Shown: one piece after another, positions 9,352 to 17,684 of the stretch
How positions within the stretch are numbered: position 1 is the stretch's first letter
Layout of the letters: every line of letters starts with the position of its first letter
From: DASPGQ01 sp035457705
GTDB taxonomy: Bacteria > Acidobacteriota > Vicinamibacteria > Marinacidobacterales > SMYC01
DNA length: 64,000 nt
Assembly: GCA_035457705.1 (NCBI GenBank)
Contig: DATIBD010000114.1
Span: 1 to 64,000, forward strand
Reading direction: 5' to 3'
Position numbers and translations under genes: made by a program
The notes under the pieces: generated by a model
The model's input: only the letters and a program-made list of their open reading frames with translations
Told to the model about the DNA's origin: nothing
Databases searched by the model: none

Positions 9352-10443
9352 TTAGTTGACGAACCGCCGCAAGCGAACGTTGATGATCAGCCCGAAGCCT
9401 ATCATCGTCGCGAGCATGGAGGAGCCTCCGTAGCTCATCAAAGGCAACGGAAACCCCTTGATGGGAACGAGTCCGGCCACCATTGCGAGATTGTAGAGCG
9501 TCTGGAAGGCGAACATGGAAAGCACGCCGAACACGACGTAGATTCCCAAGCGATCTCGCGCCCGCCGAGCCGTATCCAGACACCTCAGCGTGATTACGAA
9601 GTACAGGATGATGACGGCGGCCACGCCGACAAAGCCGAACTCCTCGGCTACCACCGCGAAAACGAAGTCGGTATGGGGCGTGGGAAGAAACTGCAACTGG
9701 CTCTGCGTGCCGGCAAGCCAGCCTTTGCCCGAAAATCCCCCTGCCCCCACGGCTATGGTGGATTGGATGCTTTGATAGCCGGCCCCGCGAGGGTCCCTGC
9801 CCGGGTCGAGAAAGGCGTAGACCCGCTCTTTCTGGTAGTCCTTCAGTACGAAAGCCCACGCCAGCGGAAGCAGGAGTGCCACGCACAAGGTCCCGACGAG
9901 GAGGAGCTTGGCGCGCACCCCGGCGAGAATGGCCATGCTCACGAAGACGACGCCGATCGTTGCCGCTGTGCCGAGGTCGGGCTGAAGGGCGATCAGCACG
10001 ATGGGAACGCCGGCAAAGAACCCAGAGGTGACTACTTCGGAGGCACGGAGGAGGTCGCCCCGCACTCCGGCGAAATACTTGGCGAGAAACAATACGACGG
10101 CAATCTTGGCCAGCTCCCCTGGCTGAAAAGTACCTACGCCGAGCTCGAGCCATCGACTCGTGCCGGCTCGGAGCCCGCCGAAAATGACGAGGTAGAGGAG
10201 TAACCCGGAGACGGCCAAATAGAGCACCTCCGCCCGGTCCACGATGGTGTGATAGTCGATGAACATGACGAGAACGAGGAGCATCATTCCGATGAGAAGT
10301 CTCGCGATCTGAGCCTGATAGAGATCAGGAGAGGGCCCGGCATGGGTGACGCTGTAGATGACGAGCAGCCCGATCGTAGAGGCGACGATCAGGCCCAGGA
10401 TGATCAGCCAGTCAACGGATTGCCATTGTCGTTTGTCGAGCAC
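9352..10443 (-). CDS. rodA: Rod-shape-determining SEDS glycosyltransferase RodA
   Basis: Peptidoglycan polymerase of the elongasome, working with PBP2. About 363 residues and ten hydrophobic segments. SEDS motifs: TSRWLELGVGTFQPGELAKI, the essential Asp region ALQPDLGTAA, TPHTDFVFAVVAEEFGF, and PLPLMSYGGSSMLA. The frame is open to 10518, but GTG 10443 is favoured because it lies inside the last codons of mrdA and puts the first helix at the expected distance; this start is uncertain. The overlap of about 30 bp with mrdA implies translational coupling. Confidence 0.94.
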   Translation of the reverse strand: MLDKRQWQSVDWLIILGLIVASTIGLLVIYSVTHAGPSPDLYQAQIARLLIGMMLLVLVMFIDYHTIVDRAEVLYLAVSGLLLYLVIFGGLRAGTSRWLELGVGTFQPGELAKIAVVLFLAKYFAGVRGDLLRASEVVTSGFFAGVPIVLIALQPDLGTAATIGVVFVSMAILAGVRAKLLLVGTLCVALLLPLAWAFVLKDYQKERVYAFLDPGRDPRGAGYQSIQSTIAVGAGGFSGKGWLAGTQSQLQFLPTPHTDFVFAVVAEEFGFVGVAAVIILYFVITLRCLDTARRARDRLGIYVVFGVLSMFAFQTLYNLAMVAGLVPIKGFPLPLMSYGGSSMLATMIGFGLIINVRLRRFVN

Positions 10444-12256
10444 GTTCCAGTTTTCGCTCCTGCTTCTTCTCGAAGTACGCCTGGAAGATCTCTCTGGCGA
10501 TCGGCGCCGCCGCCGCACCCCCTCCCCCTCCGTGCTCGACGAGGACGGCGATCGCGATCTCGGGATTCACCCTCGGGGCGTAGCCGATGAACCAGGCGTG
10601 GTTTCTCAAGTGCTCGGGTCGCCTGGCGTCGACGCTCTCTTCGATTCGGCCGCGCGCAGCAATCTGGGCGGTCCCCGTTTTCCCGCTGACGGCCACGTCC
10701 GGGAGTCGCGCCCGACCCGCCGTCCCATACTGGACCGCCCGGAGCATCCCTTCTTGGAGAGCGCGCCAGGTATCTGTCCGAAGGCCGACTTTCCGCGACG
10801 GGGGCGAGACGACCGAGTCAGCATAGCTCTCAGGCATGACGCCAGCGGGCAGTTTCCGCAGGAAGAGATGCGGCCGATACAGGTCACCCGAGGTACCGAT
10901 CGTAGCCGCAAGGCGGGCCATCTGCGTCGTCGTTACGAGCACCGACCCCTGGCCGACGGCAACCGAGACCGTCTCTCCGGCATACCAAGGCTCGTTTCGC
11001 GCTCGCTTCTTCCACTCGGGATCGGGCATGAGCCCGTCGACCTCGTGAGGGAGGTCCAGCCCGGTTCGGGCACCGAGCCCGAACTGCCTGGCGTAGCGAG
11101 CGATCGTCTCGATAGGCAGCTGCGCACCGAGTTGATAGAAGTAACTGTTGCACGACATCGCCAAGGCATCTTTCAGATTGAGGCTGCCGTGTCCGCCCGC
11201 GCGATGGCAGTGAAACGTATTTCCGTAGAGGCGCACGGACCCGCTGCAGTACTTGTACGTTTCCGGGGTGACGATCTCCTGCTCGAGAGCGGCCGCGGCA
11301 ACGACCAGCTTGAAGGTCGAGCCCGGCGCGTAGCGACCCTGTATGGGACGGTTCGACAAGGGGTGCGACGGGTCATCGACCAGAGACAACCACTCGCCAC
11401 GATTGAAGCTGCCCGAGAAAGCATTGGGATCATAAGATGGCGAGCTGGCGAGCACGAGCACCTCACCGTTACGGGCATCGAGCGCCACGGCTGCCCCCCC
11501 CAGATCGGCAAAGGCGGTCTCCGCGATCTCCTGGAGCTCCATGTCGATCGAGAGCTGGACGGACTCGCCCCAGACCGGAGGCACCTGCTCGAGCAGTCGC
11601 TCACGTCGCCCTATGCTATTGACCACGACCCGTTGAACGCCGTTACGCCCCATCAACATGCCGTTGTAGACGCGCTCGATTCCCGACTGCCCAACGTAGT
11701 CGTTACGCTCGGCACCCGTGAAAAAGTCTTGCCCGAGCTGCTCTTCCGAAATGCGTCCGACATGGCCGATCACGTGCGCGCCCACCGCTCCGGCGGGATA
11801 GTAGCGTCGCGGCACGAACTGAATGTGGGCCCCCGGAAGCTCGAGCTGACGCGCTTCGATACGGGCGACGTCCTCGAGCGGGATGTCTTCTTTCACGATG
11901 GTCGGGCCCATACGGGCCTGCGCGAGGTACGCTTCGTCCGACTCGGCGTCCTCACCCAGCTCCACCAGCTCGCGAAGCGATTTCAGCGTACGGGGATGAT
12001 CCCCCTCCAGCATCAGGTTGAACGACGGGCGGTTCTCGGCAATGATGCGCCCGTTCCGGTCGAGGATTAGGCCGCGAGGAGACGCCTCGGAGAGAGTGCG
12101 CACATGATTCGCTCGAGCCAGCCGCTCGTAAGTCGGCGAACGAACGACCTGGAGCTGCCAAAAGCGCAGGACCAAGACCCCAAAGGCGATCATGATCGCG
12201 GCGCGCCACCACCCGAGGCGCGATCGAAGCGCTCTGAGATCCTCGTAGATGTTCAT
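10412..12256 (-). CDS. mrdA: Penicillin-binding protein 2 (elongasome transpeptidase)
   Basis: 614 residues. One membrane helix near residues 19-32, then the PBP dimerisation domain, then the transpeptidase domain. The active-site triad is complete: SxxK in APGSTFKLVV, SxN in MSCNSYFYQ, and KTG in VSGKTGTAQIA. It cross-links glycan made by RodA, encoded directly downstream with overlapping ends. mreD ends 38 bp upstream. The ATG at 12256 opens MNIYEDLRALRSR, short cytoplasmic residues before the helix, which fits the family. Confidence 0.96.
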   Translation of the reverse strand: MNIYEDLRALRSRLGWWRAAIMIAFGVLVLRFWQLQVVRSPTYERLARANHVRTLSEASPRGLILDRNGRIIAENRPSFNLMLEGDHPRTLKSLRELVELGEDAESDEAYLAQARMGPTIVKEDIPLEDVARIEARQLELPGAHIQFVPRRYYPAGAVGAHVIGHVGRISEEQLGQDFFTGAERNDYVGQSGIERVYNGMLMGRNGVQRVVVNSIGRRERLLEQVPPVWGESVQLSIDMELQEIAETAFADLGGAAVALDARNGEVLVLASSPSYDPNAFSGSFNRGEWLSLVDDPSHPLSNRPIQGRYAPGSTFKLVVAAAALEQEIVTPETYKYCSGSVRLYGNTFHCHRAGGHGSLNLKDALAMSCNSYFYQLGAQLPIETIARYARQFGLGARTGLDLPHEVDGLMPDPEWKKRARNEPWYAGETVSVAVGQGSVLVTTTQMARLAATIGTSGDLYRPHLFLRKLPAGVMPESYADSVVSPPSRKVGLRTDTWRALQEGMLRAVQYGTAGRARLPDVAVSGKTGTAQIAARGRIEESVDARRPEHLRNHAWFIGYAPRVNPEIAIAVLVEHGGGGGAAAAPIAREIFQAYFEKKQERKLERARQTTMAIR

Positions 12257-12294
12257 TCGTATTGCGTCGGGATGCTCGAAACCCGTGATGGTAC

Positions 12295-12774
12295 CTAGGC
12301 CAGCTCTCCCCGCTCCGGGCGATCGATAACCCTAATCAGTATCATACCAGCGATGATGTTGCCGATACAGAGGTAGATCGGGCGGAGGCCCTCTCCGAGC
12401 ACCCGTGGCTCCTCGATGGCTGCGCCCAGCGCGGCAAGGATGACGAGATCGAGCCCGGAGGCGAGCAGGAAAAAGAGAACTCGGGAAGACCATCCACGGA
12501 TGATGAGGTGGTGGCCGGCTATGCCCGCCACGTAGCCCACGGTGGTCTTCGAGATCCCATTGATGCCGAGGTGGCCCCCGGAGAACACGTCTTGAACGAG
12601 CCCTGCCGCGATCCCGGTCAACATCCCGAACATTCGTCCGTGCACGAGTCCGAAGCCCGCGGATATGACGGCAAACAGATCGACGTAGCCGTCCAGGGCG
12701 GGCAGATATCGTCCGAGCACGGACTGGAACAGAAACGCGGCCAGAACGGCCAGCGCGGCATCCAGGATCCTCAC
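12295..12774 (-). CDS. mreD: Rod-shape-determining protein MreD
   Basis: 159 residues, almost entirely hydrophobic, with about five membrane segments (LAVLAAFLFQSVLG, FAVISAGFGLVHG, VGYVAGIAGHHLII, VLFFLLASGLDLVIL, IIAGMILIRVI). The short motif GLVQDVFSGGHLGING is typical of MreD. It starts at GTG 12774, which overlaps the mreC stop as GTGA. It is an inner-membrane part of the elongasome. Identification rests on topology, the motif and position between mreC and mrdA. Confidence 0.92.
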   Translation of the reverse strand: MRILDAALAVLAAFLFQSVLGRYLPALDGYVDLFAVISAGFGLVHGRMFGMLTGIAAGLVQDVFSGGHLGINGISKTTVGYVAGIAGHHLIIRGWSSRVLFFLLASGLDLVILAALGAAIEEPRVLGEGLRPIYLCIGNIIAGMILIRVIDRPERGELA

Positions 12775-13634
12775 TCGACCCGCTCGGTCATCTCGGTCTC
12801 ACCGAGAGGTGGCAGTATGAAGACCTCCTCGATGCGACCGAGATTGGCAGCGGGCTCGACGGTGACGAGCTTGAACAGACGAGGACCGTTCCGCACCGAG
12901 GATACCCGCCCGATGGCGATGCCTTTCGGATAGATGCCGTCCATCCCCGAAGTCACGATGGCATCGCCCTCGACGACGTCCTCGAGGTTGCTCACGTAGT
13001 TCAAAGTGAGACCGGTTGGGCTCCGCTCGTCTCCACTTCCCGTCACCATCCCCCGGATTCGGGTGCGCGATAGCAGCGCGCCGACGGAGCAGTCTCGATC
13101 GGTGAGCAATTGCACTTGCGCGACCTCTTCACCGACCGAGACGATTCGACCGACGAGCCCTCCGGAGGCGATGACGGGGCTGTTCAGCTCCACGCCGCGA
13201 TTCTTCCCGCGATTGACCGTGATGGTTTGAAACCACGCGCTCGCGTCGAGACCGATGACTTCCGCCACGATGGGCTCGTGGTCCAGCCTCTCGGCGAGCT
13301 CGAGAACGGAGCTCAGGCGGCGATAGCTCGCGACGATGTCGTGCTCGAGCCACAGGGCCTGTTCGAGACGGGCCACCTGCTTCTTCAGCCGGTCGTTCTC
13401 CTCGCGCACACCCCGCAAATCGACGTAGCCGTACCAGACGGACCGGAGCGAGCGAATCGTGACGTCGGCACTTCGTTGCACGGGGGACAACGCTGCCAGC
13501 ACGAGGGCACGAAGTGCGGAATGGCCGCTCTCGGTGGTTACCTGAGACGAGAGCAGGAGGGACTGCGCCACGAGAGCCAGGATGAAGAGTAGGTTGCCTC
13601 CGCGGGTGCCGAAGGGGGCGCTGGTGGACGCCAT
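12771..13634 (-). CDS. mreC: Rod-shape-determining protein MreC
   Basis: 287 residues: short cytoplasmic start, one membrane helix (NLLFILALVAQSLLLSSQV), a coiled coil (about residues 70-105, ENDRLKKQVARLEQALW), then the periplasmic beta domain with the conserved VIASGGLVGRIVSVGEEVAQ and VQLLTDRDCSVGALLSRTR. It links MreB to the PBP2-RodA complex. It starts 20 bp after mreB and overlaps mreD by 4 bp. Confidence 0.94.
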   Translation of the reverse strand: MASTSAPFGTRGGNLLFILALVAQSLLLSSQVTTESGHSALRALVLAALSPVQRSADVTIRSLRSVWYGYVDLRGVREENDRLKKQVARLEQALWLEHDIVASYRRLSSVLELAERLDHEPIVAEVIGLDASAWFQTITVNRGKNRGVELNSPVIASGGLVGRIVSVGEEVAQVQLLTDRDCSVGALLSRTRIRGMVTGSGDERSPTGLTLNYVSNLEDVVEGDAIVTSGMDGIYPKGIAIGRVSSVRNGPRLFKLVTVEPAANLGRIEEVFILPPLGETEMTERVE

Positions 13635-13654
13635 GTCTCGAATGTCCGCTCGGC

Positions 13655-14680
13655 TCAGTCGAGACAGATCTTGCGCAGGAGTTTCACATCCTCGAGCATA
13701 CGGCCGGCACCGAGCACGACCGACGACAGCGGATCCTCCCCCATCGAGACCGGCAGCCCGGTTTCTTCTCGCAATCGCTTGTCCAGGTTCTTGAGCAGCG
13801 CGCCGCCACCGGTCAGAACGATGCCGCGGTCCACGATGTCCGCAGACAGCTCCGGCGGTGTTCTTTCGAGAGCCACTCGCACCGCATTGACGAGGATGCT
13901 CACCGTCTCCTCGAGGGCCTCGCGGATCTCCTCATCGGTGATCACCAGAGTCTTTGGGATCCCTTCGATGAGGTTTCGGCCCTTGATCTCCATCGTCATC
14001 GGCCGGTCCAGCGGATAAGCCGAGCCGACCTCGATCTTGACCTGCTCCGCCGTGCGCTCCCCGATGAGCAAGTTGTACTTCTTTCTCAAGTACTTGATTA
14101 TGGCCTCGTCCATCTCGTTTCCCGCGACCCGCACCGAGCTCGAGTAGACGATCCCCGCCATCGATATGACGGCGATGTCGGTGGTTCCCCCCCCGATGTC
14201 GACGACCATATTCCCCGACGGCTCCGTCACCGGGAGACCCGCTCCGATCGCGGCGGCCATCGCCTGGTCGACCAGGAAGACCTCGCTCGCCTTCGCCCTG
14301 AGCGCACTGTCCTTCACCGCCCGCTTCTCGACTTGGGTGATCTCCGATGGGATTCCAATGACGATGCGGGGCGCGACCCAGACTTTTCGATTGTGGGCCT
14401 TCTGGATGAAGTAGGCCAACATCTTCTCCGTCACCTCGAAATCGGCGATGACACCGTCCTTCATCGGCCGGATGGCGGTGATGTTTCCCGGGGTGCGCCC
14501 GAGCATTTCCTTGGCTTCCCTACCGACGGCCTCGACCTTGGTGGTCTTGTCGTTAATGGCGACGATCGAAGGCTCGGAGACGACGATGCCTTTTCCCTTG
14601 GCGAAGACCAGGGTGTTCGCGGTTCCCAGATCGATAGCGAGCTCGTTGGAGAACATGCCGAACAGAGAGCGCAGATACAT
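13655..14680 (-). CDS. mreB: Actin-like cell-shape protein MreB
   Basis: 341 residues. Actin-fold nucleotide motifs: phosphate 1 in LAIDLGTANTLVFAKGKG, connect 1 near AIGAGLPVTEPSGNMVVDIG, phosphate 2 in VVDIGGGTTDIAVIS, and the adenosine motif in GIVLTGGGALLKNLD. It forms filaments that steer elongation-mode wall synthesis. ATG 14680 (MYLRSLFGMFSNELAID) is chosen; a TTG at 14716 would add 12 residues. It heads the mreBCD-mrdA-rodA block; the diguanylate cyclase gene ends 40 bp upstream. Confidence 0.97.
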   Translation of the reverse strand: MYLRSLFGMFSNELAIDLGTANTLVFAKGKGIVVSEPSIVAINDKTTKVEAVGREAKEMLGRTPGNITAIRPMKDGVIADFEVTEKMLAYFIQKAHNRKVWVAPRIVIGIPSEITQVEKRAVKDSALRAKASEVFLVDQAMAAAIGAGLPVTEPSGNMVVDIGGGTTDIAVISMAGIVYSSSVRVAGNEMDEAIIKYLRKKYNLLIGERTAEQVKIEVGSAYPLDRPMTMEIKGRNLIEGIPKTLVITDEEIREALEETVSILVNAVRVALERTPPELSADIVDRGIVLTGGGALLKNLDKRLREETGLPVSMGEDPLSSVVLGAGRMLEDVKLLRKICLD

Positions 14681-14720
14681 TCGCTTCGTGCGCGAGTTGG
14701 ATAGATTGGGTATCAACGGT

Positions 14721-16271
14721 TTATGACCCTGGGCTGTCGGAGCCGCCGATGTAGAGCGAGTCGGACAGGCAAATCGCGTCCTTGCCTCTTTCTTTCACAC
14801 TATACATTGCCTGGTCAGCTTTTTGCATTAGATCTTGTGGGTTGTGGCCGTGATCCGGGTAGAGGCTCACCCCGAAGCTCGCGGATAGACGAGCCGCGAG
14901 ATCGAACTCCGACAGGAATACATGGGACTTGAGAGCGGTCCGGACGCGCTCGGCGGCCGCGAGGGCCCCCTTTCCATCGGTGTCGGGAAGCACGATGACG
15001 AACTCGTCCCCCCCATAACGGCTGACGATGTCCTCCTCGCGAACCGCGTCGCGAAGGAGAGCCCCCACTTCGTACAGTGCCCGACTCCCGTAGAAGTGCC
15101 CGTAGCGATCGTTTATCGACTTGAACCCGTCGAGATCCAGGAAAACCACCGCGAGGCTGCTTCCCATTTTCTTGGCCTGCCCCAAAGCGTCCTCGAGGAA
15201 GCTGTTCAAATAGCGCGAATTATAGAGCTTGGTCAGGTCGTCGGTTACCGCGAGCTGCTCGGTCTTCTGAAAGAGGAACGCATTCTCCAACGCGATCGCC
15301 GCGGGTTCCACCAAGGTGAGCAGAAGATTCATGTCCTTCTTCGTGAACCGGGAACCGGACGCCCGATTCATGATCTCGACGACCCCGAGGGTCCGCCCGC
15401 GGGAGATCAAAGGAGCACAGAGGATGGATCGCGTTTCGAACTGAGTCAGCTGGTCGAAGCGATTCTGGAACCTCCTGTCGCGGTGCACGTTGTTGACGAT
15501 GGCGGGCTCACCCGTTTCCGCAACCCAGCCAGCCACTCCCTCCCCGATCTTGATCCGGATGTCGCTTAGGTCCGCGCTCTTCTCGCCTAGCGCCATCTCG
15601 AAAACGAGCTCACCGGTCTCCTCGTCGACCAGGAGAATGGACCAGGCCTCCGAGGGGATCAGCTGTTGAATCTGGGACATGATGACGTTCACCACCCGTC
15701 GGGGATCGAGTATCGAGTTCGCGGTGGAGACGATCTCGCCGAGCACCTGGAGCCGGTGGGACGTTTCCCGGACGCGACGGGAAAGCTCGCTCGCTTTGCG
15801 GCTGGTGGCAAGGTGACGCCGCGCATCCTGTACGAGGCTTCGCAAGACGCCTCGTCGCGGGACTTCGCTGAGGTGAGCGGCGAAAACCGAGCGCTGATCT
15901 GTCCGGTCGCCATAGGCGATGAGCGGCACTTCCGGAGCGCTCTTTCGAAGCCATCGCACGAGCCCGTTCTCCTCTCCCGGCTTTTGCCTCTCGACGATGA
16001 TGGCGTCGCAAACCTCCGCGAGTCGCACGTCGGCCTTTTCGAAGCGGGATGGATCGAAATGCATTACCTCAAAATCCGGTGACGCGCTCACCGACGAGAA
16101 GGCGCGGACCGTGTCGCCGGAATGGGCGAACAGCGCGAGCTTGAGAGGCCGAGGTCTCCGGGTGCCGACCTTCGAAGGTCTTCGGCTTCGCACGCGCCGA
16201 GACCCCGATGCCGGGAGCCCGCTCACCCTAGCGCCGTTCCAACGTGATGGGCCTAACGAGGAGCCCCTCAT
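14721..16271 (-). CDS. Diguanylate cyclase with pseudo-receiver, GAF and GGDEF domains
   Basis: 516 residues. About 45-155 has a receiver-like pattern, but the usual phospho-acceptor position reads Glu (AIIVERQKPGEENG). About 175-330 is a GAF domain (ANSILDPRRVVNVIM to AIALENAFLF). About 345-500 is GGDEF. The active site is intact: DLDGFKSINDRYGH and SRYGGDEFVIVLP. The product-inhibition I-site REED sits five residues before GGDEF. So it should make c-di-GMP and be feedback inhibited. It directly precedes mreB on the same strand, suggesting shared transcription with the elongasome. The first 40 basic residues may be non-coding; GTG near 16197 is another possible start. Confidence 0.9.
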   Translation of the reverse strand: MRGSSLGPSRWNGARVSGLPASGSRRVRSRRPSKVGTRRPRPLKLALFAHSGDTVRAFSSVSASPDFEVMHFDPSRFEKADVRLAEVCDAIIVERQKPGEENGLVRWLRKSAPEVPLIAYGDRTDQRSVFAAHLSEVPRRGVLRSLVQDARRHLATSRKASELSRRVRETSHRLQVLGEIVSTANSILDPRRVVNVIMSQIQQLIPSEAWSILLVDEETGELVFEMALGEKSADLSDIRIKIGEGVAGWVAETGEPAIVNNVHRDRRFQNRFDQLTQFETRSILCAPLISRGRTLGVVEIMNRASGSRFTKKDMNLLLTLVEPAAIALENAFLFQKTEQLAVTDDLTKLYNSRYLNSFLEDALGQAKKMGSSLAVVFLDLDGFKSINDRYGHFYGSRALYEVGALLRDAVREEDIVSRYGGDEFVIVLPDTDGKGALAAAERVRTALKSHVFLSEFDLAARLSASFGVSLYPDHGHNPQDLMQKADQAMYSVKERGKDAICLSDSLYIGGSDSPGS

Positions 16272-16331
16272 CGGCGTGTCTGCGGTTACGACCGGCGCGC
16301 CCTTTCATCGGTCCAGAGAGCTCGAAAGACA

Positions 16332-17594
16332 CTAGTCGGTCCCTATCTCCGCGTAGACGGTTTTTTCCGCGACGCCTCCGCCATCGCGGCGACGAGCCTT
16401 GACGATGACCGGGTGCCGACCGGTTTCTCTCACCTGAAAATAATACGTGAACGATCCGTCCTCCTTCACCTGAACCTTGTCGTCGCCCAATCCTCGGTCG
16501 ACGGTGACGACGGCGCCGACGTTCGTCCGACCACGCACGGTCACGAGGCCGTCGAGCGTTACCGACGGTCTGTAAACACTGAGCTCCGGTGGGTTGTCGG
16601 AGGCGGCCACTCGGGTCGTTACCGTGAACTTGGCGAACTCGCTCGGAGCGCCTCGGCGGCTATCCGCGTCGATTGCGGTCACCTGCCAGTAGTACGTCCC
16701 CGCGGCGAGGCCTCGATGCAGGATGGAGACGTTCGGCACCGTACTCTCGAGAATGGGATCCTTGAAATAAGGCGAGCGATCGAGGATGACGTGGTAGCGT
16801 CGCGCCCCTTCGACGGGGCGCCACTTGAACTCCGTGGTCTCGGCGACGGAAATCAGCGAGAGGTTTGCCGGCGAGACCAACGCGGGTACCGCGGGAAGCT
16901 CGATGATGTTTGAGAAGCTCCCGTCCGCGCTCACGTCGATTGCTTGAGCCGAGGACAGTTGAATCTTCTTGTCCCCCGATCGCACGTCGGACTGACCGCT
17001 GAAGATCGTCACTCCCGACTTTCGCGTCGACGTGTCGAAGCTCACGTCGGCGCTGGTGTTCTCGGCAAACGTCGCCTCCGTTGTTGGCGTCTGGACATCG
17101 CGTCTCGACCCCGTCACGCCTCCTCTGGGTGTCGTGAGATTGACCTGACCGGCAGTAAGCGAGACCGCTACTCGGGTGGCCTTGGTGTTGGGGTCTTCCG
17201 AAGCCTCCTCGATGACAAGGATCGAATCCGGCTTCACCAGGTATTCCGTTCCGTCGAACAGGCGGACGCGCGCGTGAGAATCGCCCACCGTCCGGATGGT
17301 GTCATCCTTGGTGAGCGTGATGCCCGCATTGGCGTCAATCCATTCGTAGGTGCCCGCTTTCCGAACCTTCACCGCTCCCGCCATGTCGAGAAATCGGGCA
17401 CTCTTGTCGTCGGCCGGAGGAGGCCGGTCCCCGCGAACTTCGGCTCGGGTATCAGTGAGCTGGACGTACATCCAAGTGACTGCCCCCGCGAGCCCCAGGA
17501 CACAGGCAAAAAGCGTGTAGATAGTGCTCCGCCGGACGGTAAACCACTCGATGTGAATTCCGGTGTTGGTCCGGTAGGGGTTGTACTTCGCCAT
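16332..17594 (-). CDS. FecR-domain protein with membrane anchor and beta-rich tail
   Basis: 420 residues. A helix at about 22-45 (TIYTLFACVLGLAGAVTWMYV) anchors it, with the remainder outside. Residues of about 70-190 match a FecR-type domain (MAGAVKVRKAGTYEW, TLTKDDTIRTVGDSHARVRL, GTEYLVKPDSILVI). The region of 240-330 resembles a fibronectin/Big-like fold (FKWRPVEGARRYHVILDRSP, GTYYWQVTAIDADSR), and the C terminus another beta sandwich (LDGLVTVRGRTNVGAVV). Such proteins are usually envelope sensors or structural proteins. No iron sigma factor is adjacent, so the classical FecR role is not supported. Confidence 0.75.
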   Translation of the reverse strand: MAKYNPYRTNTGIHIEWFTVRRSTIYTLFACVLGLAGAVTWMYVQLTDTRAEVRGDRPPPADDKSARFLDMAGAVKVRKAGTYEWIDANAGITLTKDDTIRTVGDSHARVRLFDGTEYLVKPDSILVIEEASEDPNTKATRVAVSLTAGQVNLTTPRGGVTGSRRDVQTPTTEATFAENTSADVSFDTSTRKSGVTIFSGQSDVRSGDKKIQLSSAQAIDVSADGSFSNIIELPAVPALVSPANLSLISVAETTEFKWRPVEGARRYHVILDRSPYFKDPILESTVPNVSILHRGLAAGTYYWQVTAIDADSRRGAPSEFAKFTVTTRVAASDNPPELSVYRPSVTLDGLVTVRGRTNVGAVVTVDRGLGDDKVQVKEDGSFTYYFQVRETGRHPVIVKARRRDGGGVAEKTVYAEIGTD

Positions 17595-17641
17595 GCGCTT
17601 ATCTACATTGTTTTAGTTAAGCTTACCATAGTTATTTCGGC

Positions 17642-17663
17642 TCGTACAGTTCCTGATGTACGA
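17642..17663. promoter_or_regulatory. Inverted repeat in the divergent control region
   Basis: TCGTACA (17642-17648) and TGTACGA (17657-17663) are perfect inverted arms with eight bases between. They lie in the 90-bp region between the divergent FecR-like gene and the PpiD-like gene, 22 bp before the latter's start. It could be an operator or a small mRNA hairpin. The AT-rich segment 17600-17640 is the likely promoter area. Confidence 0.4.
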
Positions 17664-17684
17664 TATGAGGCTCGAGGTTTCCCG

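Noticed and set aside
10358..12070. Long plus-strand open frame opposite mrdA
   Set aside because: It is exactly antisense to PBP2, whose active-site motifs are all intact. High GC content keeps antisense frames open. The translated text is low in hydrophobic residues and shows no motif.
16944..17684. N-terminal extension of the PpiD-like protein
   Set aside because: The extension is antisense to the FecR-like gene; GAGGT before ATG 17685 and the membrane helix right after it fix the start.
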